A stretch of 64,000 bases of DNA from Streptomyces sp. CB02056 (GCF_001905545.1 NZ_LIPD01000004.1:536610-600609), one strand, 5' to 3'. Counted from the first letter of the stretch, positions 17,249 through 26,036 are shown. Made by a program: numbers and translations. The notes: generated by a model from the letters alone, not told the origin.

Positions 17249-17964
17249 ATGAGCGGCACCGTGGTGGCGGTCAGCAGCAACGCCGAGTACTCGTTCACCA
17301 AGCCGAACAGGGACGGCATCACCCTGCTCGCCGGCTAGGGCCTGTCTTCGAACTCGCGTCTGCGGGGCGACGCCGGGGCACGCACCTCGCCGCGTTGTCG
17401 TCGGTCGCCAATGCTCCGCAGTGGCTCCCTCCTCCGCCTTGCGATGCACGCACCCCAACGCCGCCCCGCCCGCCCTCCGGGCGGACGACGGGAGTTCGAA
17501 GACAGGCCCTGGGCGTCGAAGGGGACGTGCACGCCGGGGTGACGGTCCGGCACCGGTCCCGGGTCGCCCAGGACCCGACCCAGCCCAACCTGCGCCAGGT
17601 CCACCTGATCCACCGCGAACTGCTCACCGAACTCGGCGAGTCGGGCTTCGACGTCACGCCGGGCGCCCTCGGCGAGAACATCACCACCGAGGGCGTCGAC
17701 CTGCTCGGCCTGCCGGTCGGCGCGGTGCTGCGGATCGGCCCGGAGGCCGAGGTGGAGATCACCGGCCTGCGCAACCCGTGCGCCCAGATCGACGCCTACC
17801 GGCCCGGCCTGCTCAAGCAGGTCGTCGGTCGCGCCGAGGACGGCACGATCGTGCGCCGCGCCGGCATCATGGGCGTCGTCCGCACCGGCGGCCCGGTCCG
17901 GCCCGGCGACGCCGTCGCGGTCGAGCTGCCGGACGGCCCGCACCGCCCGCTCGACCGGGTCTGA
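17249..17964 (+). pseudogene. MOSC-domain protein gene broken by a MITE-like insertion
   Basis: From ATG 17249 the frame reads MSGTVVAVSSNAEYSFTKPN and continues to LLAG, then hits TAG at 17336. From 17509, in a different frame, it resumes LGVEGDVHAGVTVRHRSRVA and runs to the stop at 17964, covering the rest of a MOSC domain (LRNPCAQIDAYRPGLLKQVVG). MOSC proteins bind molybdenum cofactor; their conserved Cys (NPCAQI here) is intact. The two halves join exactly if 17336-17508 (173 bp) is removed, so the gene was recently disrupted. A shorter downstream start could still make a partial protein. RBS GGAGGG precedes the ATG. Confidence 0.9.
17337..17510. mobile_element. MITE-like element, 174 bp
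   Basis: The interruption is bounded by 19-bp perfect inverted repeats: AGGGCCTGTCTTCGAACTC at 17337-17355 and its complement at 17492-17510, with 4 more matching bases after one mismatch. The interior has no open frame of any length and no transposase, so it would need one in trans. A clean target duplication cannot be identified; the flanks read GGCT and GGGCG. It probably moved by a transposase recognising these ends. Confidence 0.82.
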
Positions 17965-17976
17965 GGACGGCGCACC

Positions 17977-18279
17977 TCAGGGCGCGTTGTCGTCCGGGTG
18001 CCCGTCGACGCGGCGCAGGTCGTAGAGGTACGACCGGCCGGCCTTCCAGCTGCGCCACGGCCCGGTCGGCGGGAGCTCCCGGTGCCGGTCCTCGCCCAGC
18101 AGCGGACCGGAGTTGGGAACGCCCTCGGCGTCGACGACGCACCAGCCCCGCTCCGGCGTCCACCGGCACCACAGGTCCAGGTCCCGCCGCTTGTAGGACG
18201 GGCGGCCGTTGGCGGTGCCGTTCAGGTCGAAGCGGTAGACCAGGTCGTCCAGGCGGCGGACGAACTCGATCGCGGACAC
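17977..18279 (-). CDS. Uncharacterised small protein, 100 aa
   Basis: Starts at GTG 18279, which has AGGAGGGG 7 bases upstream. The product is soluble with aromatic-rich segments (DLDLWCRWTPERGW, WKAGRSYLYDLRR), resembling a small beta domain. Family not recognised. It lies on the same strand as csoR, 99 bases downstream of it past a strong terminator, and converges with the MOSC pseudogene. Confidence 0.6.
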   Translation of the reverse strand: MSAIEFVRRLDDLVYRFDLNGTANGRPSYKRRDLDLWCRWTPERGWCVVDAEGVPNSGPLLGEDRHRELPPTGPWRSWKAGRSYLYDLRRVDGHPDDNAP

Positions 18280-18331
18280 GGCTGATCCCCTCCTGGAATG
18301 CCCCGGCGAGATACCCCCACCCCGTAAAGGT

Positions 18332-18351
18332 GACGGCCCCCGGGGGCCGTC
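18332..18351. terminator. Perfect palindromic terminator
   Basis: GACGGCCCCC/GGGGGCCGTC, a 20-bp perfect palindrome directly downstream of csoR (18379-18660, minus strand). Confidence 0.6.
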
Positions 18352-18378
18352 GGAGGAACCGTCACCGCTGGAACGCGG

Positions 18379-18660
18379 TCAGGACCTGACCAGGCGGGCG
18401 ATGGCCTGGTTGGCCTCGCGGATCTTGGTGCCCGCCTCCTGGCCGCCCTCGGCGATGGCGTCCCGGACACAGCATTCGATGTGCTCTTCGAGGAGTTGGA
18501 GGGCGAAGGACTGGAGGGCGCGGCTGGCGGCGGACACCTGGGTGAGGACGTCGATGCAGTAGGTGTCCTCCTCGACCATGCGCTGGAGGCCACGGATCTG
18601 GCCCTCGATGCGGCGGAGCCGCTTGCGGAAGTCGTCCTTGTGCGAGCTGTAGCCGGCCAT
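18379..18660 (-). CDS. csoR: Copper-sensing repressor CsoR (copy 1)
   Basis: A 93-residue CsoR/RcnR-type repressor beginning MAGYSSHKDDFRKRLRRIEG at ATG 18660; a longer frame would add 13 residues of no family similarity. The copper ligands are C35 (TYCID), H60 (LEEH) and C64 (IECC). It represses copper genes until Cu(I) binds. It lies downstream of copZ on the same strand with a 118-base gap holding a hairpin, and the operator at 19170-19184 would control both. A second CsoR (35837-36118) has the same ligands. Confidence 0.92.
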   Translation of the reverse strand: MAGYSSHKDDFRKRLRRIEGQIRGLQRMVEEDTYCIDVLTQVSAASRALQSFALQLLEEHIECCVRDAIAEGGQEAGTKIREANQAIARLVRS

Positions 18661-18724
18661 GGCCGTCTCCGGTTCCTGTGCGGTGAGGCGTGCGCTCACT
18701 CTACCGGGGGCGTGCCGAGGGGGA

Positions 18725-18768
18725 GTCGGACCGGACGGGCGGGGTGGCGCCCTCCCGTCCGGTCCGAC
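18725..18768. terminator. Hairpin between copZ and csoR
   Basis: GTCGGACCGGACGGG at 18725-18739 pairs perfectly with 18754-18768 (15 bp, 14-nt loop). It may lower read-through from copZ into csoR. Confidence 0.6.
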
Positions 18769-18777
18769 GTCGGAGGC

Positions 18778-19098
18778 TCAGGCCTCGACGCGGCCGACCA
18801 GCTCGTAGCCGGCCTCGTCGACGGCGGCGGCCACGGCGGAGTCGGCGAGCGGCAGGGTGCTGCCGACGGTGACCCGGCCGGTGGCGAGGTCCACGGCGAC
18901 CTCCTCGACGCCGTCGAGCTTCTTCAACTCGGCGGTCACCGAGGAGACGCAGTGGCCGCAGGTCATGCCCTTCACCTGGAAGACCGAGGTCCGGCCGGAC
19001 TCGGCGGCCGGGGCCGCGCCGGCGCCGGTGCCGCACGAGCCGCAGCAGGAGGTGGCCTCGGCGGCGGCGGACTCGACGGTGACGGTGGTCTCGCTCAT
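18778..19098 (-). CDS. copZ: Copper chaperone CopZ with Cys-rich N-terminus
   Basis: A 106-residue protein from ATG 19098. The C-terminal heavy-metal-associated domain has VFQVKGMTCGHCVSSV with the metal-binding CxxC and the fold's Gly-x-x-Thr. The N-terminal 40 residues are unusual: they include CCGSCGTG, a Cys cluster that could hold additional Cu(I). CopZ carries copper to P-type ATPases or to CsoR. It is preceded by a CsoR operator at 19170-19184, so it is copper-inducible. Confidence 0.9.
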   Translation of the reverse strand: MSETTVTVESAAAEATSCCGSCGTGAGAAPAAESGRTSVFQVKGMTCGHCVSSVTAELKKLDGVEEVAVDLATGRVTVGSTLPLADSAVAAAVDEAGYELVGRVEA

Positions 19099-19169
19099 GG
19101 GTGTGCTCCTGTCGTGGTGCCCGGCGCCGGCCGGACTGCCCGGGCGGCTGCTTCCTTTCGAACATACCA

Positions 19170-19184
19170 TACCCCCCTAGGGTA
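19170..19184. promoter_or_regulatory. CsoR operator upstream of copZ
   Basis: TACCCCCCTAGGGTA, the palindromic GC-tract operator of CsoR. The same 15-mer occurs at 27180-27194 before an MFS gene. On the minus strand it is followed by TATGTT, a possible -10 box for copZ. Confidence 0.85.
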
Positions 19185-19329
19185 ATTACTAGAGCTGCCG
19201 GGGCACCTTCCACCGCCCGGACGGGGCCGTCAACGACCCGCTGTGACAGTCCTGTTGCGGGTGCCGGGGCAGGGTGGAGGAGCTCCCCCGCATCCCCGGA
19301 CGACCGACCCCACCACCTGAGGTGAACCC

Positions 19330-20262
19330 ATGGACCACACCACCCGGCGCACCCCGCGCGGCCTGCGCGACATCCTCGCGGCCGGCGAACGGACCTACTC
19401 CTTCGAGTTCTTCCCCGCCAAGGACGAGGCCGGCGAACGCGCCCTGTGGGCCGCGATCCGGCGGGTGGAGGCGGTCGCGCCGACCTTCGTCTCGGTCACC
19501 TACGGCGCCGGCGGCTCCTCGCGCGACCGCACCATCGGCACCACCGAACTGATCGCCGCCCAGACCACCCTGCGCCCGGTGGCCCACCTCACCGCCGTCG
19601 GCCACTCCACCGCCGAACTCCAGGCCGTCCTACGGCGCTACGCCGACGTCGGCATCCGCGACGTCCTCGCCCTGCGCGGCGACCCGCCGGGCAACCCCAA
19701 CGGCCGCTGGGAGCCCCACCCGCAGGGCCTGCGCTACGCGGCCGAACTCGTCCGACTCGTCAAGGAGTGCGGCGCGTTCACCGTCGGCGTCGCCGCCTTC
19801 CCCGAGCGCCACCCGCGCTCGGCGGACTGGGACGACGACATCCGGCACTTCGTCGCCAAGTGCCGGGCCGGCGCCGACTACGCCGTCACCCAGATGTTCT
19901 TCGACGTCGAGCACTACCTGCGGCTGCGCGACCGGCTGGCCGCGGCCGGCTGCGCGACCCCGGTCATCCCCGAGATCATGCCCGCCACCGACGTACGCCA
20001 GATCCGCCGCTTCGCCGAACTCAGCGGCGCCTCCTTCCCCGCCGGACTGGCCCGACAACTGGAGGCGGCCCGCGGCGACCGGGCGACCGCCCACCGCATC
20101 GGCGTCGACCACGCCACCAGGATGGCCGAACGCCTCCTCCTCGAGGGCGCGCCCGGCCTCCACTACATCACCCTGAACCGCTCCACCGCCGCCCTGGAGA
20201 TCCACCGCAACCTCGCCCTCACCACCCCGACCCCCCGCGCCCTGACCCCCACCGCAGCCTGA
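19330..20262 (+). CDS. metF: Methylenetetrahydrofolate reductase
   Basis: A 310-residue (beta/alpha)8 FAD enzyme that reduces 5,10-methylene-THF to 5-methyl-THF for methionine synthesis. The catalytic Glu is in [12 protein letters not shown], and the family blocks [21 protein letters not shown] and TQMFFD are present; the end is typical (LHYITLNRS). The ATG has GAGGTGA 6 bases upstream. It stands alone with a terminator at 20297-20328. No upstream riboswitch motif was seen in the 231-bp gap to copZ. Confidence 0.95.
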   Translation: MDHTTRRTPRGLRDILAAGERTYSFEFFPAKDEAGERALWAAIRRVEAVAPTFVSVTYGAGGSSRDRTIGTTELIAAQTTLRPVAHLTAVGHSTAELQAVLRRYADVGIRDVLALRGDPPGNPNGRWEPHPQGLRYAAELVRLVKECGAFTVGVAAFPERHPRSADWDDDIRHFVAKCRAGADYAVTQMFFDVEHYLRLRDRLAAAGCATPVIPEIMPATDVRQIRRFAELSGASFPAGLARQLEAARGDRATAHRIGVDHATRMAERLLLEGAPGLHYITLNRSTAALEIHRNLALTTPTPRALTPTAA

Positions 20263-20296
20263 CCCCTGCGGCGAACGGCGAAGCCGAACCAGTCCG

Positions 20297-20328
20297 GCGC
20301 CGGCCTCCCCACCCGAGGAGGCCGGCGC
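20297..20328. terminator. metF terminator
   Basis: GCGCCGGCCTCC at 20297-20308 pairs with 20317-20328 (12 bp, 8-nt loop). Confidence 0.7.
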
Positions 20329-20382
20329 GCCAGATGATTCCGATAAGGTCGCGAAGGCCCAGGAACGGAGGTGAAGCGACCG

Positions 20383-20703
20383 ATGGACATGTCCTCGCGG
20401 GAGGTCCGCATGCCCCTCGGTGACGCTGTGGCGATCCTGCACGACCTGAACGAGTTCGTGGTCTCCCTCGATCGACTCGGATCCCGTCAGGCCTGCGGCG
20501 CCGCCGACGACTCCACCGTCGGGAAGTTCATCGCCGACTGGGACGTCGCCCGACGACTGGCTCACGCCCGGCACGTCATCAGCGTGGCGCTCGACGCGCA
20601 GCTGAGCGAGGAGGAGAACGCCGAGATCGATTCCCTCTGCGAACAGGGCCGGTTCTTCGGCACGACGGCCGTCGGTAACCCGCCTGCGGACCAGCCCACC
20701 TGA
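20383..20703 (+). CDS. Uncharacterised helical protein, 106 aa
   Basis: ATG 20383 has GGAGGTGA 8 bases upstream, a near-perfect site. The product is acidic and mostly helical (MPLGDAVAILHDLNEFVVSL; ISVALDAQLSEEENAEIDSL) with no membrane segment. Family not recognised. It begins a cluster of small genes without obvious metabolic roles (20383-22289). Confidence 0.6.
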   Translation: MDMSSREVRMPLGDAVAILHDLNEFVVSLDRLGSRQACGAADDSTVGKFIADWDVARRLAHARHVISVALDAQLSEEENAEIDSLCEQGRFFGTTAVGNPPADQPT

Positions 20704-20804
20704 CACGACGAGCGATCCGCGACGCTTCGAGCCGTGCGTCGACGCGAGCGGGCCGTCCGATGACCAGGGGTTCCGCTCGGCCGGTCTCCCGTCGGTGGCC
20801 GCGC

Positions 20805-21206
20805 CTACAGGAGCAGGGTGTTGAAGGACCGGCCCGGCCGGTCGAGGCTGTGGCCCCAGTGGCGGCCCGCGGTGTCGAGGATCCTGAGCAGGGTGGCGCG
20901 GTCCTCGAGGTGGTCCCGCAGCATCAGCGCCGACCGTTCGATGACGAGCAGGTAGTGGTCGGCGGGCGCCCAGGCCAGGTCGCGCAGGCAGTCCGCGAGG
21001 GCGTCCCAGTTCCAGCCGAAGTAGGCCGGGAGGCGGAGGTGGATGCTCAGCTGCTCGAAGAGCCGCTGCTCGTCGACGAGTTCGGCGCCGTCGAGGCGGG
21101 CGACGAAGGTGGTGCCGGAGGGCGGCAGGAGGTCGGGTCCGGAGGGCCGGGTGTCCGCTCCGAGGTGGTGGACCCAGGGGGCCTCGCCGGTCCAGTACAC
21201 GGTCAT
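20805..21206 (-). CDS. Barstar-like RNase inhibitor
   Basis: A 133-residue protein whose centre matches barstar (PF01337): ARLDGAELVDEQRLFEQLSI, then FGWNWDALADCLRDL, where Asp and Trp lie at the barnase-binding helix, then YLLVIERSALML. Barstar binds and neutralises barnase-type RNases. No barnase gene is nearby, so it is an orphan immunity or regulatory protein. It starts ATG 21206, which lies 58 bases from the end of the DUF2199 gene on the same strand. Confidence 0.85.
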   Translation of the reverse strand: MTVYWTGEAPWVHHLGADTRPSGPDLLPPSGTTFVARLDGAELVDEQRLFEQLSIHLRLPAYFGWNWDALADCLRDLAWAPADHYLLVIERSALMLRDHLEDRATLLRILDTAGRHWGHSLDRPGRSFNTLLL

Positions 21207-21264
21207 GTCCGTCCGATTCGACAGCAGGTTCAGCGGGGGAGCGGGACAGGGCGACGGTAGGGCT

Positions 21265-21777
21265 TCAGTGCTTGGGGTGCAGGACAGCCTCGGCGAGTTC
21301 CCGTACGCGGTCCATCGTGATGCCCGTGCGTTGTTCGACCGCGAGCGGGTGGTCGGTCGGCTCCAGTTCGATGAAGGGGCGCTCGCCCACGGGACGCGTG
21401 TGGACCATGGTCTTCAGGTTGATCGTCGACGGAGAGTACGGGAGCAGGTCGGTCGACAACCAGCCGAAGTACGCGGGCTCCGACTCGCGGCCGGGGGTCT
21501 CCCACAGCTCGCTCGCCCGCTCGAAGTTCTTCTCGCTGAGCGAGACCCACACGCCCCAGGAGAAGACGTCGTCCCGGCCGATGACGGGCAGCTCGATCAG
21601 TCCTCGCACGAAGAAGGCTTCGCCCTGGATCACGCACTGGTCGGACGAGAGGAGGCAGTCCCGCACCTGTTCCATGTCCGGCTGCCAGTAGGCGGGCGCA
21701 GGGCTGGAGAAGTTCATGGGTGTCTCTGCGTGACGTTCGCCGCAGCAGGTGCAGGTGAATCCAAGATCGGCCGACAT
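21265..21777 (-). CDS. DUF2199 domain protein
   Basis: A 170-residue protein beginning with a Cys pair motif (FTCTCCGERH) and continuing YWQPDMEQVRDCLLSSDQCV and IFSW-like stretches, matching DUF2199. ATG 21777. Function unknown. Orphan copies often occur next to small immunity-type proteins; here it precedes barstar on the same strand. Confidence 0.75.
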   Translation of the reverse strand: MSADLGFTCTCCGERHAETPMNFSSPAPAYWQPDMEQVRDCLLSSDQCVIQGEAFFVRGLIELPVIGRDDVFSWGVWVSLSEKNFERASELWETPGRESEPAYFGWLSTDLLPYSPSTINLKTMVHTRPVGERPFIELEPTDHPLAVEQRTGITMDRVRELAEAVLHPKH

Positions 21778-22007
21778 GCGGCAGAGACTACAGATCCGCT
21801 CCCACGCGTTGGTGGCCGGACCCGGGAGTGGTCCGACCACCAACGAGGCGTGTGCGATCAGGCCCGTGCGAGCCGGTGCCGACCTACGGTTCCCGGCAGG
21901 CGGTCAGGCGTCGGCTGTGGGCCGGGGTCAGTGTCCTGTTGCACGGAACCTCGGCAGTCTCACCGAAGCCCGAGCACTGGCTGTGCCACAGGCCGGAGGG
22001 CGCCTCG

Positions 22008-22289
22008 CTAGGAACGGAGTCCATCATTCGCGCGTTCCGTAGCAGCCGCCGACTCGGCGAGTGCACGGACGACGAGCAATGCCGTCCCCTCGTCGTGGAT
22101 CCCTGTCGATTCCCTTTGCTCCACGATCATTTCCGCTGCCATGTGCGCCGTGGCATGCGCCAGCGAGTACTCGCCCAGGACCAGATCCCGCCCGATGATC
22201 CCGATGACAGCGTCGAGAGCGGGGACGACGTCGTACAGGTTCCTTCCATCCGCCCACACGGCTTCTCGGGCCCTCGGATCCTCGCTCAT
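22008..22289 (-). CDS. Uncharacterised small protein, 93 aa
   Basis: Begins MSEDPRAREAVWADGRNLYD at ATG 22289 with GAGAAG about 9 bases upstream. It is acidic and helical (MAAEMIVEQRESTGIHDEGT, LLVVRALAESAAAT). I do not recognise the family. It lies on the same strand as the DUF2199 gene, 230 bases upstream. Confidence 0.55.
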   Translation of the reverse strand: MSEDPRAREAVWADGRNLYDVVPALDAVIGIIGRDLVLGEYSLAHATAHMAAEMIVEQRESTGIHDEGTALLVVRALAESAAATERANDGLRS

Positions 22290-22388
22290 GAACGAGATCT
22301 TCTCAAGGACCACGAGGCCGACCGACTGTGGGGCGGCAGTCGTGCGGACCCCTGGCCACCGACTCCACCGCGGCCGGCGGCGTGAGCG

Positions 22389-22422
22389 GATCGGCTCGGC
22401 CGGGATCCCGGCCGAGCCGATC
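22389..22422. terminator. Perfect 34-bp palindrome (terminator of 22537 gene)
   Basis: Bases 22389-22422 are perfectly self-complementary about a centre at 22405/22406. It lies 115 bases past the stop of the minus-strand secreted protein gene and is a likely intrinsic terminator, though a palindrome with no loop could also be a binding site. Confidence 0.6.
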
Positions 22423-22536
22423 GCGGATCCGGTAGGCACAACAGGGCCCTGCCCTGCGCGCTTGACCTCCGACGAGACGCGGTGTGATCCGTCAGGCTTC
22501 GGTGAGGATCGTTCAGGGTTCGTCGCAACGGGACGG

Positions 22537-24123
22537 TCAGCGGGTGCGGTAGGCCTCGGTGATGGTCTGGTCGAGGGTGTTGCCGTCGGTGTCGGTCAGT
22601 TCGGCGCGCAGGGAGACGGCGGTGCCGGCCGGGGGGTTGTGGACGGTGACGGCGCCGGCCTCGACGGGGAGGCGGGTCCAGGAGGCGCCGCCGTCGGTGG
22701 AGGAGGAGACGGTGAGCGAGCGGACGCGGCCGTCCGCGGCGGCGCCCTGCACGGTGACCGGGATGCGCAGCGCGCTGCCGGCCGTCGCGGTGCCGGTCGG
22801 GTCGAGCCCGGGGGCGAACCGTACGGCGCTGACGGGGAGTGCGGTCGGGGCGGCGGTGGTGGCGGAGGCGAAGGTCCAGGACGCGGTCACCCGGGTGGTC
22901 GCGCCGGCCGCGGCCTTGCGGGTCACGGTGGTGGCCAGGCGGTAGCCCGCCGTGCCCGGGGTGACGGTGAACTCGCCGCGCCCGGCCGCGTCGGAGGCGG
23001 CGCCGACCAGCACCCCGTCGCGGTACAGCGAGGTGTAGGCGGTGTCGAACGACGGGGTCCACGGCACGTGGCCGTCGCCGTCGGCGAGCAGCGGGACGTC
23101 CGCGGTGATCCGGTCGCCGTCGCGGGAGACGGCGGGGCGGTCGGTGAGCGCGGGGCCGAAGACCGGGCCGTCGAAGGTCCGGGTGGTCGTGGCCCCGGCC
23201 CGTACGGCGACGCGGTCTTCGGTGTAGTAGGTCGGTCGGCTGCCGTCGGCGCGGGGGACGGTGACGCCGATGTCCCAGGTGCCGCGTTCGGGTGCGACGT
23301 GGAAGGTGGCGGTGCCGGGTGTGGTGACGCTCCGGGATTCGCCGATGCTCGCTCCGTCGCTCGGCTGGAGGCTGACGAGCGCGGTCCCGGCGCCGCCCGG
23401 TCCGGCGGCGCCGCGGATGTTCACGGTGGCCAGCTCCTGCGCGGAGTAGTGCTTGCTGAGCCCGGTCAGCGCGCGGGTGCCGGTGGAGGTCCGGCCGAGT
23501 AGGTAGCCGCCGGTGTCGGTGTCCCAGTTGACGTCGAACCACTGCTTGACCGCCCCGGCCTCGGTCTGCGGCCCGAGGTGGGCGACGCGCAGGTTCGGCG
23601 ACCCGTTGGCGACGTTGACGGTCCTGGTGGCACCCTCGTGTGTGACCTCGACGAACATCCCGCTGTGCCGGAAGCGCGCGGACCCGTCCGGGGGCCGGAC
23701 GTCGACGAGGGCGGTGGTCCGCGCGTCGACGGTGATGGTGGTGTCGTGGTCGAGGTCGAGGCGCGGCTGGACGATCCAGTCCGTCCAGATCGTCCCGCCC
23801 GGCTCCAGGCCCGAGGTCAGGTTGCTGTCCAGCACGTACCGGCCCTTGGGCAGCCGCACGGTGGTGACGCCGGAGGGGGCGTCCAGCCGGACCGAGGTGT
23901 CGGCGCCGGGGCCGGAGATCCCGGTGACGCTGGTCCGGTACGGCGCGGTCGGGTGGCCGGCGCGGTCCAGGTGCCGGACGGTGAGGGTGTACGTCTCCGG
24001 CTCGGCGGCGAAGGCCGGGCCGCCGAGGGCGGGAGTCGAGGCGCCGACCAGGGCGACGGCGACGGCCAGGGCCCGGAGGGCGTTCCGGCGGGGAGCGGAA
24101 CGGGGAGCGGAAGCAGTGGTCAT
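22537..24123 (-). CDS. Secreted protein homologous to the C-terminal half of the S8 protease
   Basis: A 528-residue protein with a signal peptide (basic N-terminus, ALAVAVALVGASTPALGG, then AFA). It has no protease domain but matches the C-terminal region of the S8 peptidase at 53317-56748 block by block: QPRLDLDHDTTITVDAR with QPELELRGDTRIAVDAR; YRLATTVTRKA with YRLTAKATRSE; SLTVSSSTDGGASWTRLPV with SLEVQVSFDDGANWRNAPV; and the last line VSLRAELTDTDGNTLDQTI. The fold is beta-sandwich-like. It is divergent from an ECF sigma factor. Function is unknown: it may bind a surface or assist a protease. ATG 24123 has only a weak AGGAC site. Confidence 0.8.
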   Translation of the reverse strand: MTTASAPRSAPRRNALRALAVAVALVGASTPALGGPAFAAEPETYTLTVRHLDRAGHPTAPYRTSVTGISGPGADTSVRLDAPSGVTTVRLPKGRYVLDSNLTSGLEPGGTIWTDWIVQPRLDLDHDTTITVDARTTALVDVRPPDGSARFRHSGMFVEVTHEGATRTVNVANGSPNLRVAHLGPQTEAGAVKQWFDVNWDTDTGGYLLGRTSTGTRALTGLSKHYSAQELATVNIRGAAGPGGAGTALVSLQPSDGASIGESRSVTTPGTATFHVAPERGTWDIGVTVPRADGSRPTYYTEDRVAVRAGATTTRTFDGPVFGPALTDRPAVSRDGDRITADVPLLADGDGHVPWTPSFDTAYTSLYRDGVLVGAASDAAGRGEFTVTPGTAGYRLATTVTRKAAAGATTRVTASWTFASATTAAPTALPVSAVRFAPGLDPTGTATAGSALRIPVTVQGAAADGRVRSLTVSSSTDGGASWTRLPVEAGAVTVHNPPAGTAVSLRAELTDTDGNTLDQTITEAYRTR

Positions 24124-24186
24124 GTCCTGTACTGCTCGGAGGGGCACCGGAGTTCCTGTGAGCCGGGCCACACACCAGTGATGGCT

Positions 24187-24200
24187 GTGACGCACGTCAC
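24187..24200. promoter_or_regulatory. Crp-like palindrome in divergent promoter
   Basis: GTGACGCACGTCAC is a perfect palindrome with the pattern GTGN6GNCAC described for the Streptomyces cAMP receptor protein. It lies between the secreted protein gene and the ECF sigma gene. Confidence 0.35.
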
Positions 24201-24246
24201 CGGAACCCGGGTGCCGGACCGGGCAGGGCAGAGTGTGGAAGCACTC

Positions 24247-24906
24247 ATGAGAACGCGTCTGCGCCGCGGCGACCCCGACGTCCTGGGCGAGCTCTACGAC
24301 GAGCACGCCCAGGTGCTGTACCGCTACGCCCTGCGCGTGACGGGCGACTGGGCGGAGGCCGAGGACGTCGTCTCGACGACCTTCCTGGAGGCGTGGCGGG
24401 GCCGGGAGCGGCTGCACCCCGACGGCGACGGCCTGTGCCCGTGGCTGCTGGGGATCGCGACCAACGTCATGCGCCGCAACGCCCGCGCCCGGCGGCGCCG
24501 CGACCTCGCGCTCGCCCGGATCCCGGAGCGCGGCGCCGTCCCGGACTTCTCCGACGACCTGGTCGCGCACCTCGCGGACGTCGAGGAGCTGCGGGCCGCG
24601 CGCCGGGCGCTCGCCCGGCTCCGGCGCCGGGATCGGGAGGTCTTCACGCTGGTGGTGTGGGCCGGGCTGGACTACGCGAGCGCGGCGGAGGCGCTCGGCA
24701 CGCCGGTCGGGACCGTCCGCTCGCGGCTGTCCCGGGCGCGGGCCCGGCTGCGCGAACTCACCGAGGCCGAGGCCAGGGCGGAGGCGAAGGTGAAGGCGAA
24801 GGCCGAAGCCAGGGCCCGCGCCGCCGCTCCCGCTCCCGCCCCCGCCCTGCCCGTACCGGGCCGCCTCCCCGCGCTCCGGCCGTCGACCCAGGAGAGCCAC
24901 GGATGA
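24247..24906 (+). CDS. ECF RNA polymerase sigma factor
   Basis: A 219-residue sigma-70 family protein from ATG 24247 (GGAAG 6 bases upstream); upstream frame is open but lacks family similarity. Region 2 shows LGELYDEHAQVLYRYALRVT and DWAEAEDVVSTTFLEAWRG; region 4 shows LDYASAAEALGTPVGTVRSR. The end is an unusual Lys/Arg/Ala/Pro-rich tail (EAKVKAKAEARARAAAP). Its stop overlaps the next ATG (ATGA). It probably transcribes its own operon and perhaps the divergent secreted protein gene. Confidence 0.92.
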   Translation: MRTRLRRGDPDVLGELYDEHAQVLYRYALRVTGDWAEAEDVVSTTFLEAWRGRERLHPDGDGLCPWLLGIATNVMRRNARARRRRDLALARIPERGAVPDFSDDLVAHLADVEELRAARRALARLRRRDREVFTLVVWAGLDYASAAEALGTPVGTVRSRLSRARARLRELTEAEARAEAKVKAKAEARARAAAPAPAPALPVPGRLPALRPSTQESHG

Positions 24907-26036
24907 ACGCCACCCCGCGGCGCGCCGCGCAGCGCCCGGCGTCCGAGGAGTCGGAGCGCCGCGAACTCGCCGGGCTGCTGCCCCCGCCGGCGGTGCCCGG
25001 CCTGGACGCGGACCGCCGACTGCTGTTGAGGGAAGCGCTGTTGCGCCAGGCCGCCGAGCCGCAGGGCCGCCCCGCTCCGCGAGCCCCGCTCCGGCGTCCG
25101 GCCGGGCGCCCGGTCCGGCGCTCGGCCAGGCGTTCGGCCCGGTTCCGGATCGCGGTGCCTGCGCTCGCCTGCGCCCTGGCGGTGGTCGGCGTCGTGGCGT
25201 CGGACCTCGGGGGCGCGGGAACGCCCGGGCGCGACCACGCGGCGGTGGCGGGAGGCGGTGCGACCGGTGGTTCCGAAGCCGTACGGCTGCTCGACCGCAT
25301 CGCCCTCGCCGCCGCCGGATCGGAGCAACCGGCGGTCCGCGCCGACCAGTTCGTCTACATCGAGAGCAGGGTCGCCTACGCGGCGCAGAGCGCGGGCGGC
25401 GGCCCCGTGACCATGGCGCCCGCGCACACCCGGCAGGTGTGGCTGTCCGCCGACGGCAGTCGCCCCGGCCTGCTGCGCGAGGAGGGCGGGCCGGACACCC
25501 GGCTCGGCGAGGACGGGCCGGTCCTCCACCTCGACCAGCCGGGGGCGACGGCCCGGCCCGAGGCGCCCGGCGGGGGAGTCGGCCCGTCGGTCGGCGAACC
25601 GACCCACGCCTTCGTCGCCGCGCTGCCCACCGACCCGGACGCCCTGCTGCGGCTGGTCAGGGAGCAGACCCGGGGCCAGGGCCAGGACCCGGACCAGCGG
25701 GCGTTCACGGCGATCGGCGACCTGCTGGCCGAGACCTGGGCGCCGCCGCAGGTCGGCGCCGCGCTCTACCGGGCGGCCGAGCGGATCCCCGGGGTCACGG
25801 TGGTCGCCTCGGCCGTCGACGCCGCCGGGCGCGAGGGCGTCGCCGTGGCCCGTACGGCGTACGGGCGGCAGACGCAGTGGGTCTTCGACCGGAGCACGTA
25901 CGCCTTCCTCGGCGAGCGCACGGTCCTCGCCGAGGACGGCGAGGCGGGCCCGGCCGGGACGGTGGTCGGCACCTCCGCGGTCCTCGCCCGGGCCGCCGCC
26001 GACCGCGTCGGCGAACTCCCGCCGCCAGTACGGTAG
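24903..26036 (+). CDS. CU044_5270-type membrane protein (sigma-associated)
   Basis: A 377-residue protein translationally coupled to the ECF sigma gene. The N-terminal 80 residues are basic and cytoplasmic, then one transmembrane segment (FRIAVPALACALAVVGVVAS), and the C-terminal 270 residues are outside: DQFVYIESRVAYAAQ, TRQVWLSADGSRPGLL. This matches the CU044_5270 family, which often follows ECF sigma genes and is thought to act as a sensor or anti-sigma factor. No classic zinc anti-sigma motif is seen, so that role is inferred from position. Confidence 0.8.
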   Translation: MNATPRRAAQRPASEESERRELAGLLPPPAVPGLDADRRLLLREALLRQAAEPQGRPAPRAPLRRPAGRPVRRSARRSARFRIAVPALACALAVVGVVASDLGGAGTPGRDHAAVAGGGATGGSEAVRLLDRIALAAAGSEQPAVRADQFVYIESRVAYAAQSAGGGPVTMAPAHTRQVWLSADGSRPGLLREEGGPDTRLGEDGPVLHLDQPGATARPEAPGGGVGPSVGEPTHAFVAALPTDPDALLRLVREQTRGQGQDPDQRAFTAIGDLLAETWAPPQVGAALYRAAERIPGVTVVASAVDAAGREGVAVARTAYGRQTQWVFDRSTYAFLGERTVLAEDGEAGPAGTVVGTSAVLARAAADRVGELPPPVR

